This document shows positions 9,442 through 17,985 of a stretch of 64,000 nt of DNA, piece after piece. Source of the DNA: DASXRU01 sp033856235. Its GTDB lineage: Bacteria; Acidobacteriota; Blastocatellia; Pyrinomonadales; Pyrinomonadaceae. The notes beneath the pieces are model-generated. The model saw only the letters and a program-made list of their open reading frames with translations, was not told the DNA's origin and did not search any database. The stretch spans positions 1 through 64,000 of the forward strand of contig JAWVFI010000068.1 in assembly GCA_033856235.1 (NCBI GenBank). The letters run 5' to 3'. Numbering within the stretch: position 1 is the stretch's first letter; the number at the start of each line of letters is the position of its first letter. A program made the position numbers and the translations under genes.

Positions 9442-11529
9442 GTGCGCCAAGCCAATCCGCAAAGTATCGCTGAGAGCGAGTCCTTTGCGTTCGTTTGTGC
9501 AATGGCCTTCTGGGGACGTTCAATTCCTCGATTAACCACCTTCACCTGGACTTTACCCTCGAATGTGCGATGGTGGCTCTGCCCCACCGTCTTGTTGCTG
9601 CTTTGCGCCGGGCTATGCCCTTTGGCGCGTAGCTCGGATGAGAATCGGCGCTCTCCGCAAGGGCACGGCCCTGCAGCACATCAGAGGGGACAGTCGGCTC
9701 CAGGTTCACCAGCTAATCTTCCCTCAGTAATCAAAGTAGAACCGCCGTCATGGTGGAGTGGCCACACGATTAATCCGGCGCGATTGCTGGTGCGCGGGAG
9801 GAACCTCGCCGGCGCCCGCGTGATCGCAACCAACCCGGCGACGCAATCTTCTGATGCGCGCGTCAACCCCAACGGGACTTATCTTTTTGTGAACGTCAGG
9901 ATCAGTCCGGCGGCGCGACCTGGCTCCTATCCGTTGAAATTGATTACCCCGCAGGGAAGCACGACGATTCCCTTCAGTATTGAAGCGCCTTTAGCCTCCC
10001 ACAGACATTTTCAGGGCGTCACCACTGATGACGTGATTTACCTGATCATGACCGATCGCTTCGCCGACGGGGATCAGTCGAACAACGCGCCCGTTGATGC
10101 TCCCGCTGCCGCGAATGATCGAAAGAACCCGCGTGCTTATCATGGCGGCGATCTGCGCGGTGTTATCAATAAGCTTCCCTACTTCAAAGAACTCGGGGTG
10201 ACCGCCCTGTGGCTGACTCCCTGGTATGACAACTGGAACGGAGTGAATAACTGCGGCAAGTCCTGGTGTCCAAATACTTACTATCACGGCTATCACGCTA
10301 TTGATTATTACGCGGTAGAGGATCGCTTTGGCGATATGGCGACGCTTCGCGAGCTAGTCGAGAAAGCGCATGCGTTGGGTTTGAAGGTCATTCAGGATCA
10401 GGTGGCCAATCACGTGGGTTCTGAGCATCCTTGGGTAAAGGATCCACCGCTCGACAATTGGTTTCATGGCACGCTCGCGCAGCACGACGTCAACACGTTT
10501 AGAAATAGTGTGTTGCTTTCGCCTCACGGCAATCACGACGAATTCCGCAACACGCTTGACGGCTGGTTCAGCGACGACCTGCCGGACCTGAACCAGGAAG
10601 AGCCGGAAGTGGCGCGGTACGAGATACAAAACTCACTTTGGTGGATCGGCATGACCGGGCTCGACGCGATTCGCCAGGACACGATCCAATACATGCCCCG
10701 CCCATTCATCCGTGACTTGTCTAGTGCCTTGCATCGCCAGTATCCGAAGATGTGGATGGTAGGAGAAGTGTTCGAACGCGATGCAGCGCAAACCGCTTTC
10801 TTTATCGGCGGCCACACCGGCTGGGATGGCGTGGACACCAGGCTTGATTCGGTTTTCGATTTTGCGCTCTGGAACACTTCGCTGCTGGCGTTTACGAATA
10901 AAGTGCCGATGCGGGCGCTTCGCGATCAGATGAAATACGACGCGCTCTACCCTAATCCGTTAGGAATCACGACCCTGACAAACAATCACGACACGCCCCG
11001 TTTCATGTCGCTCGAAGGCGCGACACTTGAAGGCGCCATGATGCACATCGCGTTCACGCTCAGCGTCCGTGGCATACCGCAACTCTATTCCGGCGAAGAG
11101 ATTGCCATGGAAGGGAAGGAAGATCCGGACAACCGCCGCGACTTTCCCGGAGGGTTCCCCGGTGACGCGCGCTCAGCTTTCACGGCGGAGGGGCGGAGGC
11201 CTAAAGAACAGCAGATGTATGAGTGGACGCGTTCATGGATAAGGCTGAGATCTGAACATTCGGCCATCAGGCAGGGGCGTCTAATCGATCTCTTTTATGA
11301 CGACGATGCCTACGTGTTTGCGCGTCAGGATAAGAATGAGACGGTAGTTATAGCGATCAATCGTGCCGATAAAGAGAAGACAGTAACGGTGCCTGCGGGC
11401 GCCATGGGGTTGAGACGTGGGGTCGACGTGATGAATCTGATTGGAGTGTCCGGCAGCAGTCGCGTCACGAATGGCAGCGCAACCCTGTCTCTGGCTAAAA
11501 CTTCGGCATCGGCCCTTGTGGTGCGCTAG
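9442..11529 (+). CDS. Secreted GH13 alpha-amylase family enzyme, cyclomaltodextrinase/neopullulanase type
   Basis: 695 residues. After the export signal comes a Cyc-maltodext_N-like domain (about 95-185, opening VIKVEPPSWWSG), the GH13 barrel (about 195-590) and a small C-terminal beta domain. All four GH13 regions are present: DQVANH; GLDAIRQDT with nucleophile Asp413; VGEVF with acid/base Glu442; and NNHDT with Asp517. It should hydrolyse alpha-1,4 bonds in cyclodextrins, pullulan or maltodextrins outside the cytoplasm. GTG 9442 has GGAAGAG 11 bases upstream; ATG 9502 is an alternative. The hydrophobic core of the signal peptide (residues 39-62) is encoded by DNA homologous to an intergenic repeat at 11533-11687. 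It has a paralogue at 13310-15313. Confidence 0.88.
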   Translation: MRQANPQSIAESESFAFVCAMAFWGRSIPRLTTFTWTLPSNVRWWLCPTVLLLLCAGLCPLARSSDENRRSPQGHGPAAHQRGQSAPGSPANLPSVIKVEPPSWWSGHTINPARLLVRGRNLAGARVIATNPATQSSDARVNPNGTYLFVNVRISPAARPGSYPLKLITPQGSTTIPFSIEAPLASHRHFQGVTTDDVIYLIMTDRFADGDQSNNAPVDAPAAANDRKNPRAYHGGDLRGVINKLPYFKELGVTALWLTPWYDNWNGVNNCGKSWCPNTYYHGYHAIDYYAVEDRFGDMATLRELVEKAHALGLKVIQDQVANHVGSEHPWVKDPPLDNWFHGTLAQHDVNTFRNSVLLSPHGNHDEFRNTLDGWFSDDLPDLNQEEPEVARYEIQNSLWWIGMTGLDAIRQDTIQYMPRPFIRDLSSALHRQYPKMWMVGEVFERDAAQTAFFIGGHTGWDGVDTRLDSVFDFALWNTSLLAFTNKVPMRALRDQMKYDALYPNPLGITTLTNNHDTPRFMSLEGATLEGAMMHIAFTLSVRGIPQLYSGEEIAMEGKEDPDNRRDFPGGFPGDARSAFTAEGRRPKEQQMYEWTRSWIRLRSEHSAIRQGRLIDLFYDDDAYVFARQDKNETVVIAINRADKEKTVTVPAGAMGLRRGVDVMNLIGVSGSSRVTNGSATLSLAKTSASALVVR
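9556..9627 (+). repeat. Degenerate arm of intergenic repeat family A inside a signal-peptide region
   Basis: This stretch aligns without gaps to the reverse complement of part of the family A element at 11533-11687. A shared GGTGGCTxxGCCCCACCGT core sits inside the alignment, and the reading frame gives VRWWLxPTV and then GLxP in both. Only one arm is present. It encodes residues 39-62 of the GH13 enzyme, that is, the hydrophobic part of its export signal. Confidence 0.6.
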
Positions 11530-11532
11530 TTC

Positions 11533-11687
11533 GCGGCTGTGCCGTCTGATGTGCGGAAGGTCTCTGACCTTCCGAGGATCGTCACTAAATCCTTGGGGCT
11601 TTGCCCAGATTTTGGGCGCAGCCCAGATGTTAAGAAGGCGAGTACGGTGGGGCGCAGCCACCACCGCACCTCAGACGGCACAGCCGC
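11533..11687. repeat. Intergenic inverted-repeat element, family A (155 bp)
   Basis: Terminal inverted repeats of 24 bases (left arm GCGGCTGTGCCGTCTGATGT plus four more bases, 23 of 24 matching the right arm) bound a 155-base unit that fills most of the gap between the GH13 gene and malQ. Internal hairpins are visible, including GGAAGGTCTCTGACCTTCC. It carries no gene. Related copies lie at 16305-16464 and 52280-52429, with a diverged one at 15330-15498. Confidence 0.85.
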
Positions 11688-11769
11688 GATACCCAGCGTG
11701 AAAGGCAGGGTATCAGTTTCGCTTGGCTGCCATGACATCTTTCTCTGACCAGGGACTTGAAGAATTAAA

Positions 11770-13320
11770 ATGATCTTCCCGAGATCCAGCGGCACTCTCC
11801 TTCATCCGACTTCATTGCCGGGGCCCTTCGGCATTGGCGATCTCGGACCGGAAGCGTATGCCTTTGCCGATTTCCTGGAGGGTAGCGGTCAAAGTCTTTG
11901 GCAAGTCTTGCCCCTCGGACCAACCGGTTACGGCGATTCGCCATATGCGTGCTACTCGGCTTTCGCCGGCAACACTCTGCTCATCAGCCCCGAGCAGTTG
12001 ATCACCGAAGCACTACTCTCGCGGTCTGACTTGCCATCCCTGACTTCACTGGCGAGCGAAGCCGTGGACTTTGCCCAGGCGCATGCTCTGAAAGACGATC
12101 TGTTGTGGAAAGCTTACGAGCGTTACAAGCGGACTACGGACACAGTTCTGCGAAGTGCTTTTGAAACCTTCGCTCAGCAACACGCCGACTGGCTGGAAGA
12201 CTATGCGTTGTTTCGCGCGCTGAAAGATGCCCACGGCGGCATCGCCTGGAATCATTGGGAGCCGGGATTGGTACGCCGCACGCCCGCGGCGCTGGCGCGC
12301 GCTCGCGAGGAGTTGCGGGACCAGGTTGAAGCGCAGATGTTTTATCAGTTCCTCTTTTTTCGCCAGTGGTTTGCTCTGAAGAATTACTGCAACGAGCGCG
12401 GCATCCAAGTGGTCGGTGACCTGCCGATTTTCGTCGCCCACGACTCGGCCGATGTCTGGACCAATCCCGAAGAGTTTAAGTTGGACAAAAATGGAACTCC
12501 GCTGGTGGTCGCCGGTGTTCCGCCTGACTACTTCAGCACGACCGGCCAGCTCTGGGGCAATCCCCTCTACAACTGGGAGCGAATGCTGGACGATGGATTC
12601 AAGTGGTGGATTGAGCGAGTGCGGGCCACGCTCAAGGTGGTTGATATTGTGCGAGTCGATCACTTTCGCGGCTTTGCGGCGTGTTGGGAAATTCCGGGCG
12701 GTGATAAGACCGCCGAGCGCGGCGAGTGGGTGGAGGCGCCGGGAAGGGAATTATTCGCCGCGATCCGCAAGGCGCTGGGCGAGTTGCCGATTATCGCCGA
12801 AGACCTCGGCGTGATTACGCCCGACGTGGTCGCCCTGCGCGAGGAGTTCGGTTTTCCCGGCATGCGAATTTTGCAGTTTGGCTTTGGCAGCGATACGAAG
12901 AATATTGATCTCCCACACAACTACGCGCCGAACGTCGCAGCCTACACCGGCACACACGACAACGACACAACTGTCGGCTGGTTTCGCAGCGTCGCCGGCG
13001 GAGGCTCGACGAGAACTGCAAAACAGATCGAGCGCGAACGCACGTTTTGCCTGAACTATTTGAACACCGCTGGCAAAGAGATTCACTGGGACTTCATTCG
13101 CGCCGTGCAGGCATCGGTCGCGAATACGGCGGTTGTTCCTTTGCAGGATGTGCTGGGCCTGGGCACCGAAGCGCGCATGAATCTTCCCAACAGCACTGAA
13201 GGCAATTGGTCGTGGCGGTTTCAGCCGGGCGCGCTGACGAGCAAACTCGCCACGCGTTTGCGAGCATTGACTGAGTTGTATGGCCGAGATCACGTGAGGA
13301 GAATCAACGGTGCTGATTAA
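11770..13320 (+). CDS. malQ: 4-alpha-glucanotransferase (amylomaltase, GH77)
   Basis: 516 residues, the usual length for bacterial MalQ. It transfers alpha-1,4-glucan segments between maltodextrins and releases glucose, disproportionating short oligosaccharides in the cytoplasm; no signal peptide is seen. Family marks are the N-terminal SGTLLHPTSLPGPFGIGDLG, the substrate-loop sequence GDSPYACYSAFAGN, nucleophile Asp297 in VRVDHFRGF, acid/base Glu344 in IIAEDLGVI, and Asp397 in GTHDNDT. ATG 11770 gives the family-typical N-terminus. Its 3' end overlaps the next GH13 gene by 11 bases, and GTGAGGAG inside malQ serves as that gene's ribosome site, so the two are translationally linked. Confidence 0.95.
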   Translation: MIFPRSSGTLLHPTSLPGPFGIGDLGPEAYAFADFLEGSGQSLWQVLPLGPTGYGDSPYACYSAFAGNTLLISPEQLITEALLSRSDLPSLTSLASEAVDFAQAHALKDDLLWKAYERYKRTTDTVLRSAFETFAQQHADWLEDYALFRALKDAHGGIAWNHWEPGLVRRTPAALARAREELRDQVEAQMFYQFLFFRQWFALKNYCNERGIQVVGDLPIFVAHDSADVWTNPEEFKLDKNGTPLVVAGVPPDYFSTTGQLWGNPLYNWERMLDDGFKWWIERVRATLKVVDIVRVDHFRGFAACWEIPGGDKTAERGEWVEAPGRELFAAIRKALGELPIIAEDLGVITPDVVALREEFGFPGMRILQFGFGSDTKNIDLPHNYAPNVAAYTGTHDNDTTVGWFRSVAGGGSTRTAKQIERERTFCLNYLNTAGKEIHWDFIRAVQASVANTAVVPLQDVLGLGTEARMNLPNSTEGNWSWRFQPGALTSKLATRLRALTELYGRDHVRRINGAD

Positions 13321-15313
13321 ATGCAAAGTATGCAAAGCGATCTCGCAAAGAAACGCAAAGGGAACTTTCAGCTTTGCGAACTTTGCGCGAACCTTCGCGC
13401 CCTTTGCGCTTAAATTCATTGTTGCGCCAATTGTGGTTCTATTCATTGGAGCACCTTTTTGCGTAGCACAATCTGCGCCGAAGGTACTCAAAGTCGAGCC
13501 GCCAAGCTGGTGGGCCGGGAGCTCGGTTATTCCAGTCAGACTATTAATTCGTGGCCGAGATTTCAAAGGCGCGCAGGTACAGGCCATCGGCTCGGGCTGG
13601 CGTGTGGTTGGACAACCCACAGTTAACGAACTGGGAACATATTTATTCGTTGACGTCGCTATCGCGCCGCGTGCAAGGCCCGGCCCGCGCCAGCTGATAA
13701 TTACGACACGGGAAAAGGCGTCATCTTTTTCGTTCGCACAGGCGGCCTTTGAAATTCTCCCGCCGCTAAATCGTTCCGGCCGTTTCCAAGGTTTTTCCCC
13801 CGCTGATGTGATGTACCTGGCCATGATCGACCGCTTCAGCGATGGCGATCCGTCTAACAACAACCCGCCACAATCGCAGGGTATCTACGACCGCAAGAAT
13901 AAGTTCTATTACCACGGCGGCGATCTTCAGGGCGTGATTGATCGCCTGCCCTATCTGAAGGATCTTGGCGTCACTGCGGTGTGGCTTACTCCCTGGTATG
14001 ACAACTATGATCGTCCGAACCAAATCGAATTAAAGGACGATAAACCAAGCACCGGATTTCATGGTTATAACCCCCAGGACTTTTACGGCGTCGAGGAACA
14101 CTTCGGCACGCTGGCAAAATTGCGCGAGTTAGTTGATGCGGCGCATCGCTCAGGTATCAAGATCATCCAGGACGAGGTAGTTAATCACACCGGACCTTAT
14201 CACCCCTGGGTCGACGATCCGCCCACGCCGACGTGGTTCAATGGCACTAAAGCCAATCATCTGAAAAACGTCTTTCAAACCTGGGTGCTGCACGACGCGC
14301 GCCCGGTGGAACGATTGAAACGCGAAACCATGGAAGGTTGGTTCCTCGACTTTCTGCCCGATCTTAATCAAAACGATCCAGAGGTTGCTCGTTATCTGAT
14401 TCAAAACAGCCTGTGGTGGATCGGCACCACGGGCCTCGACGGCATTCGTATGGATACATGGCAATATGTGCCAAACACTTTCTGGCGTGACTGGAACGCG
14501 GCTTTAAAAAAGGAGTTTCCAAATCTCAAAGTGGTGGGCGAGGTGAAGGACGGCGACGTGGTCCATACTTCCTTTTTCCAGGGAGGGCGAACGCGTTTTG
14601 ATGGCGTGGATTCCGGGCTCGATTCACTGCTCGACTTCCCGCTTTTTTATTCGATTCGGCACGCGTTCGCCGAAGGGCAGGGCCTTGATGAAATTCCGAA
14701 GACGCTGGCGAAGGACTATCTTTATAACAACTCGGCGATTCTGGTAGCGCTGCTGGGCGGACACGACGATGGCCGCTTCATGAGTGAAAAGGGTGCGACT
14801 ATCGCAGGTCTGAAATTGGCGAACGCATTTGTGCTCACCACGCGCGGCGTCCCGCAGCTCTACTACGGCGATGAAATCGCGATGACTGGCGCCGACGAGC
14901 CCACCACGCGTGGCGATTTCCCCGGAGGTTTCGCCGGCGACAAACGAAATGCGTTCTCGCAGCAGGGACGCACCAGGGAAGAGGAAGATTTGTTCCAGTA
15001 CATCCGCACCCTGACGCGTTTGCATACCGAGCTGGCGCCACTGGGACGAGGCCAGCTGATAAACCTGCATGTCTCGGAGCAGCAGTATGCTTATGCACGG
15101 AAAATAGGGAGCGAAGTCGCCATCATCGTAATTAACAATGATACAAAGTCCGCGAATTTTGAAGTTGATGTCAAACCAACGGGTCTTGGAGATGGCGTTT
15201 TACTGGTCGATAGACTTGGCCAATTGACTGGGGTTCGAATCAGCACCGGAAAGGTAAAAACAACGTTGCCGCCACGTTCCGCTTCGTTGTTCGTACCGCG
15301 CCAGCGTCTTTGA
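13310..15313 (+). CDS. Secreted GH13 alpha-amylase family enzyme, second cyclomaltodextrinase-type paralogue
   Basis: 667 residues, clearly paralogous to the enzyme at 9442-11529: the same Cyc-maltodext_N-like start (VLKVEPPSWWAG), GH13 barrel and C-terminal beta domain. GH13 regions are DEVVNH; GLDGIRMDT with nucleophile Asp382; VGEV with Glu411; and GGHDDGR carrying the final His-Asp pair in a less usual context. The GTG start at 13310 is fixed by GTGAGGAG 8 bases upstream and overlaps the malQ stop. The n-region before the hydrophobic export segment (FIVAPIVVLFIGAPFCVAQ) is an odd 35 residues long. It is encoded by CTTTGCG-type repeat DNA, so this leader looks recruited from noncoding sequence. 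Confidence 0.88.
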   Translation: MLIKCKVCKAISQRNAKGTFSFANFARTFAPFALKFIVAPIVVLFIGAPFCVAQSAPKVLKVEPPSWWAGSSVIPVRLLIRGRDFKGAQVQAIGSGWRVVGQPTVNELGTYLFVDVAIAPRARPGPRQLIITTREKASSFSFAQAAFEILPPLNRSGRFQGFSPADVMYLAMIDRFSDGDPSNNNPPQSQGIYDRKNKFYYHGGDLQGVIDRLPYLKDLGVTAVWLTPWYDNYDRPNQIELKDDKPSTGFHGYNPQDFYGVEEHFGTLAKLRELVDAAHRSGIKIIQDEVVNHTGPYHPWVDDPPTPTWFNGTKANHLKNVFQTWVLHDARPVERLKRETMEGWFLDFLPDLNQNDPEVARYLIQNSLWWIGTTGLDGIRMDTWQYVPNTFWRDWNAALKKEFPNLKVVGEVKDGDVVHTSFFQGGRTRFDGVDSGLDSLLDFPLFYSIRHAFAEGQGLDEIPKTLAKDYLYNNSAILVALLGGHDDGRFMSEKGATIAGLKLANAFVLTTRGVPQLYYGDEIAMTGADEPTTRGDFPGGFAGDKRNAFSQQGRTREEEDLFQYIRTLTRLHTELAPLGRGQLINLHVSEQQYAYARKIGSEVAIIVINNDTKSANFEVDVKPTGLGDGVLLVDRLGQLTGVRISTGKVKTTLPPRSASLFVPRQRL

Positions 15314-15329
15314 ACGTCGACGCGGTTTG

Positions 15330-15498
15330 CGGCTTTGCCGCCGCACAGTGCGGAACCGCTGCGCCTTTCCGGCCGGGCCTTTTTTTGAGTGTTACCAAAG
15401 GCTGTGCCTCTCGTAGGACTGAGGCAGCGTCTCAGAAGAATCATTCAGTGACAGTGCGGTAAGGCAGAGCCTTACCGCACTGTGCGGCGGCAAAGCCG
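15330..15498. repeat. Intergenic inverted-repeat element, diverged family A (169 bp)
   Basis: Arms reading CGGCTTTGCCGCCGCACAGT plus four bases face each other across about 120 bases. The right arm carries an additional perfect 13-base hairpin (AGTGCGGTAAGGC, loop AGA) at about 15453-15481. The element fills the gap between the second GH13 gene and the SDR gene. The terminal CGGCTxTGCCGCC matches family A, but the sequence just inside (GCACAGTGCGG in place of TGATGTGCGG) differs. Confidence 0.78.
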
Positions 15499-15545
15499 CG
15501 AAGAATCGGACTTAGAGCATCTCGCAGCTAGAGCCACAATTATCA

Positions 15546-16271
15546 ATGGGGATAAAGAACAAACCTTTTTCCGAACAGGTCGCCATCGTCACTGGCGGCG
15601 GCAGCGGAATTGGCCGCGCTTTCACCGAGGCACTCGCGGGCGCAGGCGCCAAAGTGGTTATTGCTTCGCGGCGAAAGGATGTTTTGCGCCGTGCGGCGGA
15701 CGAGATAAATTCAAGGTCTGGTTCAGAACGGGTCTTTCCGTATGAATTCGACATCCGCAAGCGCCCGCAGATCGACGACCTGGCCGGCCATGTATTTGAG
15801 CGTTGGCAAACAATCGATGTGCTGGTCAACAACTCTGGTCTGGCGGTACCGGAGACTGTGGAAGAGGTCACGGATGAAGGTTGGGACACGGTCATGGAGA
15901 CGAACCTGCGTGGCGTAATGCAGTTGGTTCGCGCCGTCCTGCCACACATGCGCGCCAATGATTTCGGCGATATCGTGAACGTTTCGTCGCAGGCCGGCAA
16001 ACATGGCTACGCCGACGTGCCTTCGTATTGCGCGTCGAAGTTTGGTCTATTGGGTTACGCGGAGGCTCTACGCGATCACGTGCGCAAGATTGGCGCGAAT
16101 ATTCGCGTCTTCAACTTTTGTCCCGGACTGGTCGATGTGGAAAACACCGGCAGAGAGCAAACGCCGCGCGAGGGTTTCATTCATGTAGCCAACCTGGCGC
16201 GCACGCTAATGTATGCGCTGTCCCTCGATCGGAATGTAGTACTGGAAGATATCAACATCTACGCACGATAG
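15546..16271 (+). CDS. Short-chain dehydrogenase/reductase
   Basis: 241 residues, the normal length for a classical SDR. The Rossmann nucleotide site is TGGGSGIGRAF near residues 16-26. NNSG lies near residue 95, the catalytic Ser is in VSSQAG, and Tyr161 and Lys165 form YCASK. Arg residues after the second strand (IASRRKD) suggest NADP(H) preference. The substrate cannot be deduced. It lies between repeat elements inside the glucan block but shows no evident link to glucan metabolism. Start ATG 15546 gives the standard N-terminus. Confidence 0.88.
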   Translation: MGIKNKPFSEQVAIVTGGGSGIGRAFTEALAGAGAKVVIASRRKDVLRRAADEINSRSGSERVFPYEFDIRKRPQIDDLAGHVFERWQTIDVLVNNSGLAVPETVEEVTDEGWDTVMETNLRGVMQLVRAVLPHMRANDFGDIVNVSSQAGKHGYADVPSYCASKFGLLGYAEALRDHVRKIGANIRVFNFCPGLVDVENTGREQTPREGFIHVANLARTLMYALSLDRNVVLEDINIYAR

Positions 16272-16304
16272 AGAAGTATAGAAGAGAGACGGCGGCTGCA
16301 CTTC

Positions 16305-16464
16305 CGGCTGTGCCGCCTGATGTGCGGAAGGTCTATGACCTGCCGAGAAGCTGGCGATAACCAGGGCTGCGCCCTTGATTTGAGAATTTCAAGGGCGTAG
16401 TCCCAGAGAAATAGCGTGCGTGCCGGAAGGTCATAGACCTTCCGCACATCAGGCGGCATAGCCG
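16305..16464. repeat. Intergenic inverted-repeat element, family A (160 bp)
   Basis: Left arm CGGCTGTGCCGCCTGATGTG continues through GCGGAAGGTCTATGACCT. The right arm is its near-exact reverse complement (about 36 of 37 bases). The element fills the gap between the SDR gene and the MFS transporter and has no coding content. Confidence 0.88.
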
Positions 16465-16507
16465 AAACGAAGACGGCTGATTCACGGCGTTCCATGGAGG
16501 ACTACAA

Positions 16508-17905
16508 ATGCAAAAACCACGCTTAAGCTTTTGGCAGATATGGAACATGAGCTTTGGATTCCTCGGCATCCAATTTGGCTGGGGGCTGCAAATCGCCAAC
16601 ATGAGCCCGATCTACAAGTACCTGGGGGCTGAAGAGAGCACGCTTCCTTATCTGTGGCTTGCTGGTCCCATCACGGGCCTCATCGTCCAGCCCATAATCG
16701 GCTCAATGAGTGACCGGACCTGGAACCGCTTCGGACGTCGCCGTCCTTTCTTTCTTGTCGGTGCAGTCGTCGCAAGTGTCGGGCTCTTCTTCATGCCTAA
16801 CTCCGGCGCGATCTGGATGGCGGCCGGACTACTCTGGGTGCTCGATGCCAGTATCAACATCACCATGGAACCGTTCCGGGCCTTCGTCGCCGATAAACTG
16901 CCCGAGGAACAACGGACGCTCGGCTTTGTGATGCAAAGCTTTTTCATCGGTATAGGCCAGACACTCGCTAATGCATTGCCTATTCTCCTCACTGCAGTCG
17001 GCGTGACGGGTGTACTGGCGAGCGGCATCCCGGTGACGACGGAGTACGCCTTCAAGATTGGCGCCGTCGTTTTTCTTCTGGCGGTAGTATGGACGGTAAC
17101 CACTACCAAAGAATATCCGCCCGAGGACATTGCCGAATTTGAGCGGATGAAGCGCGAGAGCAGCGGAGTGCTCGGTGGCTTTCGGGAGATTTTTTCATCG
17201 GTCAGGGAAATGCCTAAGACGATGAAGCAACTCGCAGTCGTCCAGTTTTTCACGTGGTTCGCGCTGCCGTGCATGTGGCAGTTTTTCGGCCTGGCCGTCG
17301 CGCGACAGGCTTTCGGGGCGTCCGACGCCAGCGCGCGGGGATTCAAGGAAGGAACGGAGTGGGGCGGACTTTGCTTTGCCGTCTATAACATTGTTTGTTT
17401 TGCGATAGCCTTTCTGCTGCCCGCCTTTGCAAAAGCGACGAGCCGTAAGACCGTTCATGCCATCGCACTTTTCTGCGGTGGCCTCGGTCTTCTTTCCGTG
17501 TACTTCATTCAGAACAAATATGGGTTCTGGCTCTCAATGGCCGGCGTTGGCATTGCCTGGGCCTCGATCCTCTCCATGCCTTACGTGATGCTCTCTACTG
17601 CCGTGCCGCCGATGCGTATGGGAATCTATATGGGTGTCTTCAACCTGTTCATTGTGATTCCACAGGTCGTCATGTCGTTCATCATGCCGCCGCTTATTAA
17701 CAACGTCATCGGTGAAAATCCAGTCCGCATAGTGATGATCGGCGGGGCGAGCCTTCTGGTGGCGGCGCTATCTGTCTTCATAGTGGACGATACACAGAAA
17801 CCCGTTCCGATCCGTAGCGTGCTGCGTGCCGACGAACACGAGCTACTGACTACGACTGGAACAGCGCAACCGGTGCCCAGCACGGGGTTGATTGACAGGG
17901 AGTGA
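16508..17905 (+). CDS. MFS sugar transporter, SLC45/GPH-like (maltose/sucrose type)
   Basis: 465 residues with about 12 hydrophobic segments. The loop after the second segment has DRTWNRFGRRRPFFLVG, the motif of the SLC45/glycoside-pentoside-hexuronide branch of the major facilitator superfamily, whose members bring in sucrose or maltose with H+. Its position among amylases, malQ and glucosidases supports maltose or maltodextrin uptake across the inner membrane. That substrate is inference from context. The C-terminal 35 residues are polar and lie in the cytoplasm. The gene starts at ATG 16508 with ATGGAGGA upstream. Confidence 0.85.
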   Translation: MQKPRLSFWQIWNMSFGFLGIQFGWGLQIANMSPIYKYLGAEESTLPYLWLAGPITGLIVQPIIGSMSDRTWNRFGRRRPFFLVGAVVASVGLFFMPNSGAIWMAAGLLWVLDASINITMEPFRAFVADKLPEEQRTLGFVMQSFFIGIGQTLANALPILLTAVGVTGVLASGIPVTTEYAFKIGAVVFLLAVVWTVTTTKEYPPEDIAEFERMKRESSGVLGGFREIFSSVREMPKTMKQLAVVQFFTWFALPCMWQFFGLAVARQAFGASDASARGFKEGTEWGGLCFAVYNIVCFAIAFLLPAFAKATSRKTVHAIALFCGGLGLLSVYFIQNKYGFWLSMAGVGIAWASILSMPYVMLSTAVPPMRMGIYMGVFNLFIVIPQVVMSFIMPPLINNVIGENPVRIVMIGGASLLVAALSVFIVDDTQKPVPIRSVLRADEHELLTTTGTAQPVPSTGLIDRE

Positions 17906-17985
17906 GTTCGGCAGAGCAGCCTCGTTTTTAAGCCCGCTTCTCGGGGTTTTGGCAGGTCGGCTCCTGCGAGTACGGGTGTGAATTA

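Noticed and set aside
17906..17985. Intrinsic terminator after the MFS gene
   Set aside because: The possible stem is about five pairs with a mismatch, too weak to call.
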